55,281 nucleotides of DNA from an uncultured Verrucomicrobia subdivision 3 bacterium (GTDB lineage Bacteria > Verrucomicrobiota > Verrucomicrobiae > Limisphaerales > UBA11358): positions 1 through 55,281 of the forward strand of contig CAINDH010000266.1 in the NCBI GenBank assembly GCA_903847285.1, read 5' to 3'. The notes under the pieces were generated by a model. That model was not told the origin of the DNA. It saw nothing but the letters and a program-made list of their open reading frames with translations, and did not search any database. Both the position numbers and the translations under genes were made by a program. Below are positions 15,387 through 23,766 of the stretch, piece after piece. Every line of letters begins with the position of its first letter. Positions within the stretch are counted from its first letter, which is position 1.

Positions 15387-15525
15387 GGTGGTGTTTTTCG
15401 CGCTGCGAAAAACCCGTCGCCTAGCGAAGCATCAGGCGACGGAATCATTCGCGAGCCAAAACCTAGTCACACCCCAAAGTGACCGCTGCGCGGTCAGGTC
15501 AAGCCGCAGCGCAGCTTGACCCACC
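15387..15525 (+). repeat. Multi-hairpin element M1, copy E
   Basis: A 139-bp copy ending two bases before the stop codon of the convergent YVTN gene. Hairpin 1 is GTTTTTCGC/GCGAAAAAC, hairpin 2 CGTCGCC/GGCGACG, hairpin 3 TGACCGC/GCGGTCA and hairpin 4 GGTCAAGC/GCTTGACC. Hairpins 3 and 4 have arms different from copies B, C, D and F but are fully paired. It could serve as the 3' end of the YVTN transcript. Confidence 0.9.
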
Positions 15526-15527
15526 GG

Positions 15528-16538
15528 TTAAAACTTCTTCGCCCAAGCCAATCCATCCGCGCCGGGGCCGGCCGCAATCAGTTTTTTCACCGTCCACGTT
15601 TTCGTATCAATGACCGCAATCTGTTTGCTCGCGTCGCAGGAGACATAAGCCTCCGCGCCGTCGGGCCGCACCAGCGTTTCCTGCGGTGCGCGCGGCACGT
15701 CCAGCGTGTGCGCGACCTTCATCGTGGTCAGATCAATCACCGCCACTTTGTTGATTTTGGAAAGTGCGATGACCAGCCATTTGCCATCTGGCGTGGGTGC
15801 GGAGCCGTAGCCGATGCCCGGCATCTCAATCCACTGGCTGACACCGTTCGTCTGGGTGTCAATCACCGCGAGGCGCGGTTGTGTCTGGTCGGAGGTGAAC
15901 ACCCAGCGGTCATCTATGGAAAGCGAGATGCGTTGCGTGGTTTTGCAGACGGGAATCACCGCGAGAACTTTCTTCGCTTCCAAGTCGAGAACGGAAACCG
16001 TCCCCGGCGCGACGTTCGCGGTGTAGCCGCGCTTGCCATCGCTCGTGATGGCGAGCATGTGCGCTTCCGTCTGGCCGGTGGGAATGGTGCCGACCACTTT
16101 CAACGTTTGTGGGTCAATCACCGTGATGGAATTTTCGATTTCTGTCGTGACGTAAAGCAAACCGTTCTTCGGCCCCATCACCGCGCAATGCGGGCGCACG
16201 CCTTTGCCGAGATCAATCGTGCCGACCACCGCGCGCTTCTCCAAATCCACGACGCGAATCAAGTGTCCGTCCGTCCCTGCGCGCCCGACGCCGGCGTTGC
16301 CGTAGATGGGAACGAAGGCGCGCTTGCCATCCGGCGAGGCCACCACTTCGTGTCCTGTGACGCCGTCTTCCGGCACGGTGGTGATCATTTTTCCGGCGGC
16401 GGTATCAATCAAGCCGAGCGTGTGATCGCCCTTGTTCGCGACGAGTAGAAGACCATTGGCAGAAACTTCGTCTGCGTTCGCTGCGAAGACGCTGACGAAA
16501 ACGGAAAGCGTTGTGAGGAAAAATGGAATGGGTTTCAT
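15528..16538 (-). CDS. YVTN-family beta-propeller repeat protein, exported
   Basis: A 336-residue protein with a signal peptide (MKPIPFFLTTLSVFVSVFAANA). The mature part consists of seven or so repeats of the type LLVANKGDHTLGLIDTAAGK, LLYVTTEIENSITVIDPQTL and KVAVIDLTTMKVAHTLDVP, typical of YVTN or 40-residue beta-propeller repeats (surface or periplasmic, ligand usually unknown). The ATG at 16538 replaces an upstream TTG. The stop codon directly abuts M1 copy E. A binding or scaffold role is likely; no active site is visible. Confidence 0.85.
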   Translation of the reverse strand: MKPIPFFLTTLSVFVSVFAANADEVSANGLLLVANKGDHTLGLIDTAAGKMITTVPEDGVTGHEVVASPDGKRAFVPIYGNAGVGRAGTDGHLIRVVDLEKRAVVGTIDLGKGVRPHCAVMGPKNGLLYVTTEIENSITVIDPQTLKVVGTIPTGQTEAHMLAITSDGKRGYTANVAPGTVSVLDLEAKKVLAVIPVCKTTQRISLSIDDRWVFTSDQTQPRLAVIDTQTNGVSQWIEMPGIGYGSAPTPDGKWLVIALSKINKVAVIDLTTMKVAHTLDVPRAPQETLVRPDGAEAYVSCDASKQIAVIDTKTWTVKKLIAAGPGADGLAWAKKF

Positions 16539-16580
16539 GCGGGCCAAAGCATGGAAGGATTTTATCTTGCAGGCAATCCT

Positions 16581-17324
16581 TCAAGCACTGAACGCCCCGA
16601 ATAACGCCCGCATCTCGTCCTCCACCATCGCGTCATCGCTCAGCGTATTGGCAATCTCATCGCGCAGCAGCGCGCGATAGCGCTTGCGCAACCGGTGGAT
16701 AGCCACACGCACCGCGCCTTCCTCCATGCTGAGAGATTGGGCCACCGCCGCCTGCGCAGAATCGCCACCGCCCGCCATGAGAAACATTTTCAACTGGTCG
16801 AACAGTTTCGCTTTGCCGTCGGCATCACATTCTTTTTGCAAGCGCTCGATGACCTTCGCCAACAACGCCAGCGCCCATTCGCGGTCGAACGCCTTGTCCG
16901 GGCTTGGTTCCGCCGTGGCTGCGACTTGAAACTTGGTATCTGCCGTCTGCCAGTCCAGTGAGAGATGCGCCGTGCCGCCGCCGCGCTTTTGCGTCTGCGA
17001 CTTGTCCCATTCGTTCGCCAGAAAATGTTTCAATGACGCCAGCAGGAACGCACGGAACTTTCCCCGTTCACTGTCCAAGTTCGCGAGAAAATTTTTCTCC
17101 AGCAACCGCGCAAAGAATGCCTGCACCAAATCTTCCGCATCCTGCTTGCTGTGACCGCGCCGCCGGACGTAGGCGTAGAGCGGAAACCAGTAAGTCTGGC
17201 AAAGCTGCTCCAGCGCGCCGTCGGACTGCGGGGTGTGTCGCTGCCTCGCCGCGAGCACGACCGTCCAATGCGTCGTGGCGAAGATGTCGCCGGGCGCGGA
17301 AGAGGAGGCACAGTCAGAACTCAT
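16581..17324 (-). CDS. ECF-like sigma factor adjacent to a large Ser/Thr kinase
   Basis: A 247-residue sigma-70-like protein. Region 2 is visible in YWFPLYAYVRRRGHSKQDAED followed by LVQAFFARLLEK and FRAFLLASLKHFLANEWDK; region 4 in SLSMEEGAVRVAIHRLRKRY. It is longer than classic ECF factors and resembles the group often encoded with Ser/Thr kinases in Planctomycetes and Verrucomicrobia. It lies 155 bases downstream of the kinase gene, same strand, so phosphorylation control of the sigma factor or co-regulation is plausible but inferred. A long inverted repeat fills the space between. Confidence 0.88.
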   Translation of the reverse strand: MSSDCASSSAPGDIFATTHWTVVLAARQRHTPQSDGALEQLCQTYWFPLYAYVRRRGHSKQDAEDLVQAFFARLLEKNFLANLDSERGKFRAFLLASLKHFLANEWDKSQTQKRGGGTAHLSLDWQTADTKFQVAATAEPSPDKAFDREWALALLAKVIERLQKECDADGKAKLFDQLKMFLMAGGGDSAQAAVAQSLSMEEGAVRVAIHRLRKRYRALLRDEIANTLSDDAMVEDEMRALFGAFSA

Positions 17325-17335
17325 GGTGAAAGGAT

Positions 17336-17477
17336 TTTAGCTACAGATGGACACGGATGAAACACGGATAAAAACGTAGCGGCAGGCATCTTGCCTCCCG
17401 GATTGGCGCGAGAATGACCGATGACCCGCTACCATGCCCGTCCTTTCACATCTGTGGTTATCCGTGCCCATTCGTGA
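17336..17477. repeat. Long inverted repeat between kinase and sigma genes, with P2 half-unit inside
   Basis: The left arm contains CTACAGATGGACACGGATG then AAACACGGATA; the right arm (from about 17448) contains CACATCTGTGGTTATCCGTG then CCATTCGTG. The arms are roughly complementary. Between them, starting at 17376, is a half-unit GTAGCGGCAGGCATCTTGCC of the P2 family. The whole fills the 154-bp gap, so it may end or attenuate the kinase transcript before the sigma gene. Confidence 0.7.
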
Positions 17478-17478
17478 T

Positions 17479-20400
17479 TCATTTTTTCTCTACCTGGTCC
17501 GGCCCGACCAGTTCAAAAAACCCCTTGTAGATTTCTCCGGCATTGTTCGTGATTGAAAAGAGTTCACGCGGTTCGCCCAACACCACTTGGATCGGATTTC
17601 GCTCTGCAATTTTTTTTAACTGCGCCGCTCCCGTTTCTTGCTCCTCGTCATTGAATCCACTTGGTGCTGACCAAGAGCTAAACCGATCCGTTGAATTATT
17701 GATTGCGGTGTAAGCCCGACCCTCACCGAATTCCAATGAGTTGTCGGTGGCTTGCAATCGGTAACCCGCTGGCATATCCGCCTTGTAAAAAGCCAGTAGC
17801 CTAGCACACGAGCGCAGCCGCACCGCTGCTTCCGTTTTTTGCCCTAGTTCTAACGATTGTGGCACGACGCGCTGGAACTCCACATAACCCGAAAGCATCG
17901 CGCCAAAGCGGTTGGTTACGGAAAAAACTTTCAACGGCACCGACGATTGCAATGCCAACGGACGTTCGGTGGCCAACTCGCTTAACTGCGCCGTCGCCGC
18001 TGCCGCCTCGGCGGCACCAAAGCCTTCCGCCTCTTTGAAAAACCAACTGAAACCAGACGAAGCGTCTGCTTTGCGCAGGCGGCGGGATATGAACAAACTG
18101 GTGCTTGCCTCCGTGATCCGACCATCAGGAAGTTTAACCAGCGCCCGCAATTGTTCGTCCGGTTGCAGAGTTGAATCCGACCACACATTCACCGTGCGAG
18201 TGTCGGTGGTGGTTCCGACCAATTGATTCGTCGCCCGCGTGAGTATGATGGTTTTTGTGGGTAAAGAGATTCGCGGGGTGTTTCCCTTTTGCATTAGCTT
18301 AGAATCTTTTCCCCCGCCAAAATCTTTCACCGCCACCTTCGTCCGGTGGCCGGGTTGCAGCGAGACGTTGCGGAATTCCACCCACTGATACTTGCGCCGT
18401 TGCAGTTGGAATTCCTTGATGTGGGCAAACTCGTTCGTAGCCAGCAGTAGCGTGGCCCCGCCTTGTTTGCCGATGCGCGTGGAATTTTCCCGGATGGGAA
18501 TGACCTTGCCGTCATCGTTCACATAAACCATGCGCGAGTCCCAATCATCCTTTTTCGAGTAAATGCAACTCACGGCTACGTCGCTGCCTTTGCCGCTGGC
18601 CGAGTTCCAGGATGCGCTCCATTCGCCGCTCATTGCACTTGAGCTAGAACCACCACCGCCATTTTTCAATTTGAGCGCCGTTTCCCAAGGCCCATTCGCC
18701 ACGCCGAGCGAAAAGTTCGCCGTCCGCGCGTTCGTCGGGCAGGCGATGAGCTGGATGAAGCGACCGTCTGGATTGCGCGAGTTTGGTGATTGCCAGCTTG
18801 AGCTACCGGTTGAAACGCCCGACGGCTCGTCGTCGCGGCTGACCGGCCCAGAGAGGCCAGCGGCAGACTGGCTGCGAATGGCGAAAGCAACTTTTTTGAA
18901 AACCTTGCCCTCGGCCCAGTCTTCCATGCTGCCATCGTCCGTGGGAAAAGGATTTTTCGAAAGCGTTCCGTCCGCCAGCCAGCCAACCGTATTCGTCCAC
19001 GGTTGGTCGGATAGGATGAGCAGCTCCACCTGGGCTTGATTCAACTGCGCCACGAACGGCGGGCCGGAAATTTCATGGACGGGCTGCGATGCGGATTGCT
19101 GCTTCATCGCTCGGGCGTGGTTCGCATTGCCCCATGACGGATGCACGGCGATAAACGCAAACAACCAGATACCCAAAGTCAGGCAGCCAATGACGAGCGC
19201 TTGTTTGCCTGAAGAAAATTCCCGCGCGAGCGCCGCATAAACAATTCCCAAAAAAGCAGTGATGGGAATCCAAGTCATCACCACCTCCGGCGGATGTGGC
19301 CAATAACAGAACGCACAAATACCCAGCGCCATGCTCGTGCCGGAAAAAAACCAAGCCTGCCGACCGAACGACCGCAGTTTTGCCTGCTCGGCATAGGCCG
19401 GCAAAATCAAATAGCCAATGGCCCGCCACTGGCCGTCGCGTTCGCGGGAAAAAGTCACTGTTTCCACTGCCGCCTTCAGTCCGGCGAACTGCGTATCGAA
19501 CTTCGCCGTGAAGCGCGAGCCGAAACGCCACGACGTCCTCAATTTGCGCGAAATGACTTTGCCTTGCGGCTGACGCGCGCTGCCGAGCCGTTCAATCCAT
19601 TCCTCTTTCGTGATGGCTTTCTGAAAATATTTCGCCGCCGCGTCCCAGCTTTGCGCGTAATTGCCAGCGTCCATCAGCGTGAGCCACGACTCGATGGCGG
19701 GCAACGCATCCACTTTGGGAGTGATGTTCACCGCGTGCCAAACGCCGCGGATGATGAGCCAGTCCACCACCACGGAAAGAACCGTTGCCACGCACAACCA
19801 AAGGGCGAAGAACATTCCGAGTTGATAGCCAATGACCAGTATATCTCCCGGTTGGCCGACAACCAAAAATCTGATGAGTAGCCAGACCAGACCAAAGATG
19901 ACTGCGTCTAGCAGCAACAGCGGGAAAAACAATCCGTCGAATACAGCGAGCCGCAGCCCGTAAAGTTTTCCTGCCGAGAGGCGGATTTGCCTTACAGCCA
20001 GCCAGCTGAGCAGCGTGGTTGTGAAAGCAAAGAGCAACCCAATGCCGAGCAACGCAAAACTCACCAGCATGGCAGGCTTGTTTTGGAGAATTTGCCCGTC
20101 GGGCATCAGCGGTTTCGTGGCGACTTTATCCACAACGACAGACAGGAAGAAAGCGATTGCCGATAAAACCAAACAACAAACGCCCACGATGGCCGTGCGA
20201 GAGAAACGGGATTCTTGATTCGTAGCAGCCGACGTGAGTCGGCTCTGATCAGCTTGGGTGCGTGCGGATTCAGTTTGAGCGGACTCACGTCCGCTGCTAC
20301 CTGGCGGCGTTATGCTAGCAATTCCTGCTTTGCGGTAGCGGAACAGTATTTCCACCAACAAAAGCACTGGAAGCAGGGGTAAAACCGACATGCAGAAATT

Positions 20401-21654
20401 CCATGTTGGACTACCGATATTTTTGGTGACCACCAAAGCCAGAACGACGAAAATCCAAATCCGAATGGCAATTAGCCAAACCGGCCCTGGCATGAAGCGG
20501 GTGTCCAACCCCGGCGCTCCAGGGGAAAAAAATCCTCTGAACCAGCTTTCCGCCTTCTGCTTTCTGTTTTCAGTTTGAGCCTCCTCACGTCGGCTGCTAC
20601 CTGGCGGCGTGGCCACGATGGTCTCTACCATGGTCTTCACGTCGCTGACCTGTTGGTAGCGCAGTTCCGGTTTCTTTTCCAACGCGCGCAAAACGATTTC
20701 ATCCAGCCGCACATCAAGGGAAACTTTCTTGGACGGGGCTTCGAGTTTTTTGCCGGGCAGTTCGCCGGTGAGCATCTGGTAAAACACCACGCCCAGCGCA
20801 TAAATGTCCGCGCGATGATCCACCTCGCCCGGCGCCTGGATCTGCTCGGGCGACATGTATTGCGGGGTGCCCATGACCTTGCCCGCGTCGGTCAAGGTAG
20901 GGTCATTGCGCTGCGATGACCGATCCGGACGCCCCGGCGGTGCGTCCCTACCTTCAATAATTTTCGCCAGCCCAAAATCCGCCACCTTCACGCGTCCACG
21001 GCGATCGAGCAGAATATTCTCCGGTTTGATGTCGCGATGGACGATGCCCTGGTCGTGCGCGAATTGCAGCGCGTCGCAGATTTGCGGGACGATAGCGAGA
21101 GCTTCGCGCGCGGAAATTCGGCTGCCCGCGAGCAACTGGCGCAAGTTCACGCCGTCCACAAATTCCATCAGGAAGTAAAACTGCCCTGTGGTAGGGCGGT
21201 GCTGCTGCGCCGCCTCCCCGCCTTGGCTGACCAGCAGGTCAGCCCTACCGAATTCATACAACGTCACGATGCCGGGATGATTCAGCTTGGCGAGCGCCTT
21301 GGCTTCGCGGGTGAACCGTTCGGCGAACGCCGGATCTTCGCCGATGCCGGGCGGGAGAATTTTCAGCGCCACGATGCGGTCGAGCTGTTTCTGTCGCGCC
21401 TTGTAAACCGCGCCCATGCCGCCTTTGCCGATGAGCTTGAGGATTTCCAATTGCGGAAACAGCGGTGCGAGTTCGGTGATGGTCGGCGGGACGAACGCTT
21501 TTTGATTTGCTTCTGTGACGGTGTCCGTCGCCGCACCGAGCTGAAGCAGGCAGGCAGGGCAAAGCCCGGCGAGCGTGCCGCTGGGGAGCGGCGTGCCGCA
21601 TTGCGGGCATTTGGGTGCATCGGGCATTGGTTGCGAAAGTTTTACCGTGTCCAT
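17479..21654 (-). CDS. Large membrane-bound Ser/Thr protein kinase with DUF4019-like region and four palindromic insertions
   Basis: About 1390 residues. The N-terminal zinc ribbon (CPQC...CPAC, ~18-37) is followed by a Hanks-type kinase domain (~75-345) with GKGGMGAVYKA, catalytic Lys near 100 (IVALKIL), HRDIKPEN near 208, DFG near 228 and GTPQYMSPEQ near 264, so all key residues are intact. Several membrane helices follow (IWIFVVLALVV; VGVCCLVLSAIAFFLSVVV), then a DUF4019-like region (SWLTLMDAGNYAQSWDAAAK), more helices and a large C-terminal part probably outside the cytoplasm. GTG at 21660 is an alternative start. P3 palindromes sit in the hinge-proximal loop and the activation loop, and P1 units in the linker after the kinase domain, all in frame. 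Confidence 0.88.
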   Translation of the reverse strand: MDTVKLSQPMPDAPKCPQCGTPLPSGTLAGLCPACLLQLGAATDTVTEANQKAFVPPTITELAPLFPQLEILKLIGKGGMGAVYKARQKQLDRIVALKILPPGIGEDPAFAERFTREAKALAKLNHPGIVTLYEFGRADLLVSQGGEAAQQHRPTTGQFYFLMEFVDGVNLRQLLAGSRISAREALAIVPQICDALQFAHDQGIVHRDIKPENILLDRRGRVKVADFGLAKIIEGRDAPPGRPDRSSQRNDPTLTDAGKVMGTPQYMSPEQIQAPGEVDHRADIYALGVVFYQMLTGELPGKKLEAPSKKVSLDVRLDEIVLRALEKKPELRYQQVSDVKTMVETIVATPPGSSRREEAQTENRKQKAESWFRGFFSPGAPGLDTRFMPGPVWLIAIRIWIFVVLALVVTKNIGSPTWNFCMSVLPLLPVLLLVEILFRYRKAGIASITPPGSSGRESAQTESARTQADQSRLTSAATNQESRFSRTAIVGVCCLVLSAIAFFLSVVVDKVATKPLMPDGQILQNKPAMLVSFALLGIGLLFAFTTTLLSWLAVRQIRLSAGKLYGLRLAVFDGLFFPLLLLDAVIFGLVWLLIRFLVVGQPGDILVIGYQLGMFFALWLCVATVLSVVVDWLIIRGVWHAVNITPKVDALPAIESWLTLMDAGNYAQSWDAAAKYFQKAITKEEWIERLGSARQPQGKVISRKLRTSWRFGSRFTAKFDTQFAGLKAAVETVTFSRERDGQWRAIGYLILPAYAEQAKLRSFGRQAWFFSGTSMALGICAFCYWPHPPEVVMTWIPITAFLGIVYAALAREFSSGKQALVIGCLTLGIWLFAFIAVHPSWGNANHARAMKQQSASQPVHEISGPPFVAQLNQAQVELLILSDQPWTNTVGWLADGTLSKNPFPTDDGSMEDWAEGKVFKKVAFAIRSQSAAGLSGPVSRDDEPSGVSTGSSSWQSPNSRNPDGRFIQLIACPTNARTANFSLGVANGPWETALKLKNGGGGSSSSAMSGEWSASWNSASGKGSDVAVSCIYSKKDDWDSRMVYVNDDGKVIPIRENSTRIGKQGGATLLLATNEFAHIKEFQLQRRKYQWVEFRNVSLQPGHRTKVAVKDFGGGKDSKLMQKGNTPRISLPTKTIILTRATNQLVGTTTDTRTVNVWSDSTLQPDEQLRALVKLPDGRITEASTSLFISRRLRKADASSGFSWFFKEAEGFGAAEAAAATAQLSELATERPLALQSSVPLKVFSVTNRFGAMLSGYVEFQRVVPQSLELGQKTEAAVRLRSCARLLAFYKADMPAGYRLQATDNSLEFGEGRAYTAINNSTDRFSSWSAPSGFNDEEQETGAAQLKKIAERNPIQVVLGEPRELFSITNNAGEIYKGFFELVGPDQVEKK
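20222..20300. repeat. P1 palindromic element inside the kinase gene (linker)
   Basis: Seventy-nine bp from GTAGCAGC to GCTGCTAC. The left hairpin is AGCCGAC-GTGA-GTCGGCT; the right is AGCGGAC-TCAC-GTCCGCT, so the two hairpins carry different but each fully complementary stems. On the coding strand it encodes a polar segment with Ser, Arg, Gln and Thr between membrane helices. A 40-bp stretch at its right end (20271-20310) recurs, with four changes, exactly 300 bp away at 20571-20610. Confidence 0.9.
20576..20600. repeat. P1 half-unit inside the kinase gene
   Basis: A single decayed half, GAGCCTCCTCACG then TCGGCTGCTAC, flanked on both sides by the same bases as the right end of the P1 copy at 20222 (CAGTTTGAGC before, CTGGCGGCGT after). 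It encodes part of the kinase-to-membrane linker, PPGSSRREEAQTE, paralleled by PPGSSGRESAQTE at the other copy. Confidence 0.8.
20896..20952. repeat. P3 palindromic element in the kinase activation loop
   Basis: Exactly 57 bp (19 codons) from GGTAGGG to CCCTACC. The first hairpin is GGTCAT/ATGACC, the second GGACGC/GCGTCC. It encodes GRDAPPGRPDRSSQRNDP, placed between DFGLAKI and the TLTDAGKVMGTPQYM of the activation segment, making that loop about 19 residues longer than in ordinary Hanks kinases. Confidence 0.9.
21190..21249. repeat. P3 palindromic element in the kinase N-lobe/hinge loop
   Basis: Exactly 60 bp (20 codons) from GGTAGGG to CCCTACC. The first hairpin is GGCGG/CCGCC, the second GGCTGACC/GGTCAGCC. 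It encodes ADLLVSQGGEAAQQHRPTTG between LYEFG and QFYFLMEFVDG, where normal kinases have a short beta-turn just before the hinge. Confidence 0.9.
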
Positions 21655-21705
21655 ACCCACTTCAGAAGCAAAACCGTGAAAATGTTACCCGAAAAAATTC
21701 TTCAC

Positions 21706-21778
21706 CGCGAAACACACGAAACACGCGAAATGGAAAAAGGCTTTTTGGCGTATTTGGCGTGGTTCGCGGTAAAATTTA
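21706..21778. repeat. Inverted CGCGAAA/TTCGCGG repeat
   Basis: The left arm is CACCGCGAAACACACGAAAC then ACGCGAAA; the right arm is GGCGTGGTTCGCGGTAAAA; together they form an imperfect inverted repeat upstream of the kinase and overlapping the last codon of the prenyltransferase gene. Similar arms are found at 50207-50338. Confidence 0.65.
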
Positions 21779-22681
21779 GCGCAGACGGAAGCCGCCTTGG
21801 AAAATGACTTCCGCCGCCACGACAATCAGGAACACCACGCCCACCAGCGCATTGAGGCGAAAGAAGGCGTTGTTGATCCAATTCAAACTGCGGCGGCGCG
21901 CGATCCAATGTTCCATCACGAGGCAGATGAGAATAATCAACCAGCCGACGAGATACGCGAAACGAAAGCCGCAGAGAAACCCAAAACCAATCAGCAGCCC
22001 ACACATGACCATGTGCGCGAGGAACGCGGCGGACAAAGCATTCTTAGGCCCCCACGCGACGACAAGCGAGCGCAGTCCGTGTGATTTGTCGAACTCGTAA
22101 TCTTGTAGCGCGTAAATGATGTCAAAGCCCACGAGCCAAAGAATCACGGCCGCAGCGAGCGTGGTCATCTGGAATATTTCCAGCGTGGAAACGTCCGCGC
22201 CCCTCACCGCCAGCCACGCGCCGACGGGCGCGAGCGCGAGCGCAATGCCAAGAAAAACGTGCGTGTAATCCGTGAACCGTTTTGTGAGCGAATACAGACA
22301 CACCATCACCAGCGCCACAGGCGAAAGCCAGAAGCACAGCGCGTTGATAAAATAACTCGCAGCCACCAGGCCCGCAGCCGAAAGCGCACACAACAACACA
22401 GCGCTAGCCAAAGAAATTTGTCCGGCGGGCAGATGCCGGTTTTTCGTGCGCGGATTCAACGCATCAAATTTGCGGTCAACGATGCGATTGAACGCCATCG
22501 CGCAGGTCCGCGCGCAAACCATCGCGGCGAGAATCAGGACGAATTTTTTCCAGCCCGGCCAGCCGCGATCTTGACGCGCGGCCACCAGCATCGCCGCCAG
22601 CGCGAACGGCAGCGCAAAGACGGTGTGCGAGAAGCGCACGAACGAACCCCATTTTTGAATCGTTGAAATCATTTCAATCAC
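21776..22681 (-). CDS. UbiA-family polyprenyltransferase (menaquinone/ubiquinone side-chain transfer)
   Basis: A 301-residue membrane enzyme of the UbiA family. The first Asp-rich motif is NRIVDRKFDALNPRTKNR (NDxxDxxxD-type, near residue 65-80); the second is around DYEFDKSHG near 192. About eight membrane helices are visible (FVLILAAMVCARTCAMAF, LVAASYFINALCFWLSPVAL and more). It transfers a polyprenyl chain to an aromatic acid in the inner membrane. Coupling with a UbiX-type gene suggests the menaquinone (futalosine) or ubiquinone route. It starts at GTG 22681 overlapping the ankyrin gene stop; ATG 22672 is an alternative. Confidence 0.88.
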   Translation of the reverse strand: MIEMISTIQKWGSFVRFSHTVFALPFALAAMLVAARQDRGWPGWKKFVLILAAMVCARTCAMAFNRIVDRKFDALNPRTKNRHLPAGQISLASAVLLCALSAAGLVAASYFINALCFWLSPVALVMVCLYSLTKRFTDYTHVFLGIALALAPVGAWLAVRGADVSTLEIFQMTTLAAAVILWLVGFDIIYALQDYEFDKSHGLRSLVVAWGPKNALSAAFLAHMVMCGLLIGFGFLCGFRFAYLVGWLIILICLVMEHWIARRRSLNWINNAFFRLNALVGVVFLIVVAAEVIFQGGFRLR

Positions 22682-23127
22682 TGTTTGAATTTTCTGGCCG
22701 CCTCTTCGAGCATCGCGTAAATCGCCGGATTGCGACTGCGGCTTCTGGCGCGATCCAGAGCATTAAGATTCATCCAGCCGCGAATGGTCGGGTCAGCTCC
22801 CGCATTCAGCAACGTTTCGATGATGGCAAAGGAACCGTCGCCGGCGACTTCGTTGATGGCCGTGTTGCCGATTCTTGGATTATCGTGCGCATTGACGTCC
22901 GCGCCGGCGGCGATCAGCAGTTCCACGGCAAACAAATGATCGCCCATGGCCGCGCGCATAAGTGGCGTCAGACTCAGTTCGTCGAAGACGTTGAGAAATT
23001 GCACATGGTCGGTTTGCAACAGACGTTTCAGCTCCTCCACGTTTCCATCGGCGGCAGCTTGATGGAGCTGCCCGATCTCAAAACGTTCCTCCAGCGACAA
23101 ATTGTCAGTGAAGCGGATGATGCTCAT
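22678..23127 (-). CDS. Ankyrin-repeat protein within the ubiX-ubiA operon
   Basis: A 149-residue soluble protein with three to four ankyrin repeats: LHQAAADGNVEELKRLLQTD, LTPLMRAAMGDHLFAVELLI followed by AAGADVNAHD, and NTAINEVAGDGSFAIIETLL followed by NAGADPTIRG. It starts at an ATG overlapping the ubiX-like stop and ends overlapping the UbiA-like start, so translation of all three is coupled. Ankyrin repeats bind other proteins; here the partner may be a quinone-pathway enzyme, but that is only inferred from position. Confidence 0.88.
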   Translation of the reverse strand: MSIIRFTDNLSLEERFEIGQLHQAAADGNVEELKRLLQTDHVQFLNVFDELSLTPLMRAAMGDHLFAVELLIAAGADVNAHDNPRIGNTAINEVAGDGSFAIIETLLNAGADPTIRGWMNLNALDRARSRSRNPAIYAMLEEAARKFKQ

Positions 23128-23693
23128 TCTTTTTCTTCCGTCCAACGCGGCGCGAGCTGGTTGGGCAGGCCAATGTGATCCAGCACGCGGGCCACCACCG
23201 TATCCACCAGTTCAATCACGGTTTTTGCGCCGGAATAAAAACTCGGGTTCGCGGGGATGAGCGTTGCGCCCGCCAGGAGCAGCAGTTCCATGTTCTTCAC
23301 ATGGATCAAACTCAGCGGCGTTTCGCGCGGCACCAAAATCAATTTCCGTTTTTCCTTCAGCATCACGTCAGCGGCGCGGAGCAATACGTCCTCGCTATAG
23401 CCGTGGGCGATGCGCCCCATCGTGCCCATCGTGCAAGGAATCACCACCATCACGTCCGGCGGATTCGAGCCGCTCGCGAAAGGCGCGTTCATGCTTTTCA
23501 AGCCGTGCGGCTTCACGCCGTCGGGAAATTTCAAGCCGCCGGGCAATTCCTCGGCCACCACCTGATTCGCATAGTTGCTCATCACAACGTGAATCTGGTG
23601 CTCGCGCGGATTCAAATTGTCGAGCAACCGCTGCGCGTAGAGCGCACCGCTGGCTCCGGTGATGGCGACGAGAATTTTCACGGCACAAATCAT
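23124..23693 (-). CDS. ubiX: UbiX-type flavin prenyltransferase
   Basis: A 189-residue flavoprotein of the UbiX family. Near the start KILVAITGASGALYAQRLLD is the FMN-binding signature; later come VVIPCTMGTMGRIAHGYSED and LILVPRETPLSLIHVKNMEL, both diagnostic. UbiX attaches dimethylallyl to FMN, giving the prenyl-FMN cofactor of UbiD-type decarboxylases. ATG 23693 is used; GTG 23681 just before KILVAIT is a good alternative. First gene of a three-gene operon with an ankyrin protein and a UbiA-family prenyltransferase. Confidence 0.9.
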   Translation of the reverse strand: MICAVKILVAITGASGALYAQRLLDNLNPREHQIHVVMSNYANQVVAEELPGGLKFPDGVKPHGLKSMNAPFASGSNPPDVMVVIPCTMGTMGRIAHGYSEDVLLRAADVMLKEKRKLILVPRETPLSLIHVKNMELLLLAGATLIPANPSFYSGAKTVIELVDTVVARVLDHIGLPNQLAPRWTEEKE

Positions 23694-23766
23694 GCCGTAA
23701 TTCCAAACTGCAAACAAGCCGCTCGAAACAGCTTGAGTCCGGTTTCTCGTTCCGCGAAATTGGCGC

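Noticed and set aside
15516..16448. 310-codon plus-strand frame
   Set aside because: Complement of the YVTN propeller gene; no signal, no domain, skewed Arg/His composition.
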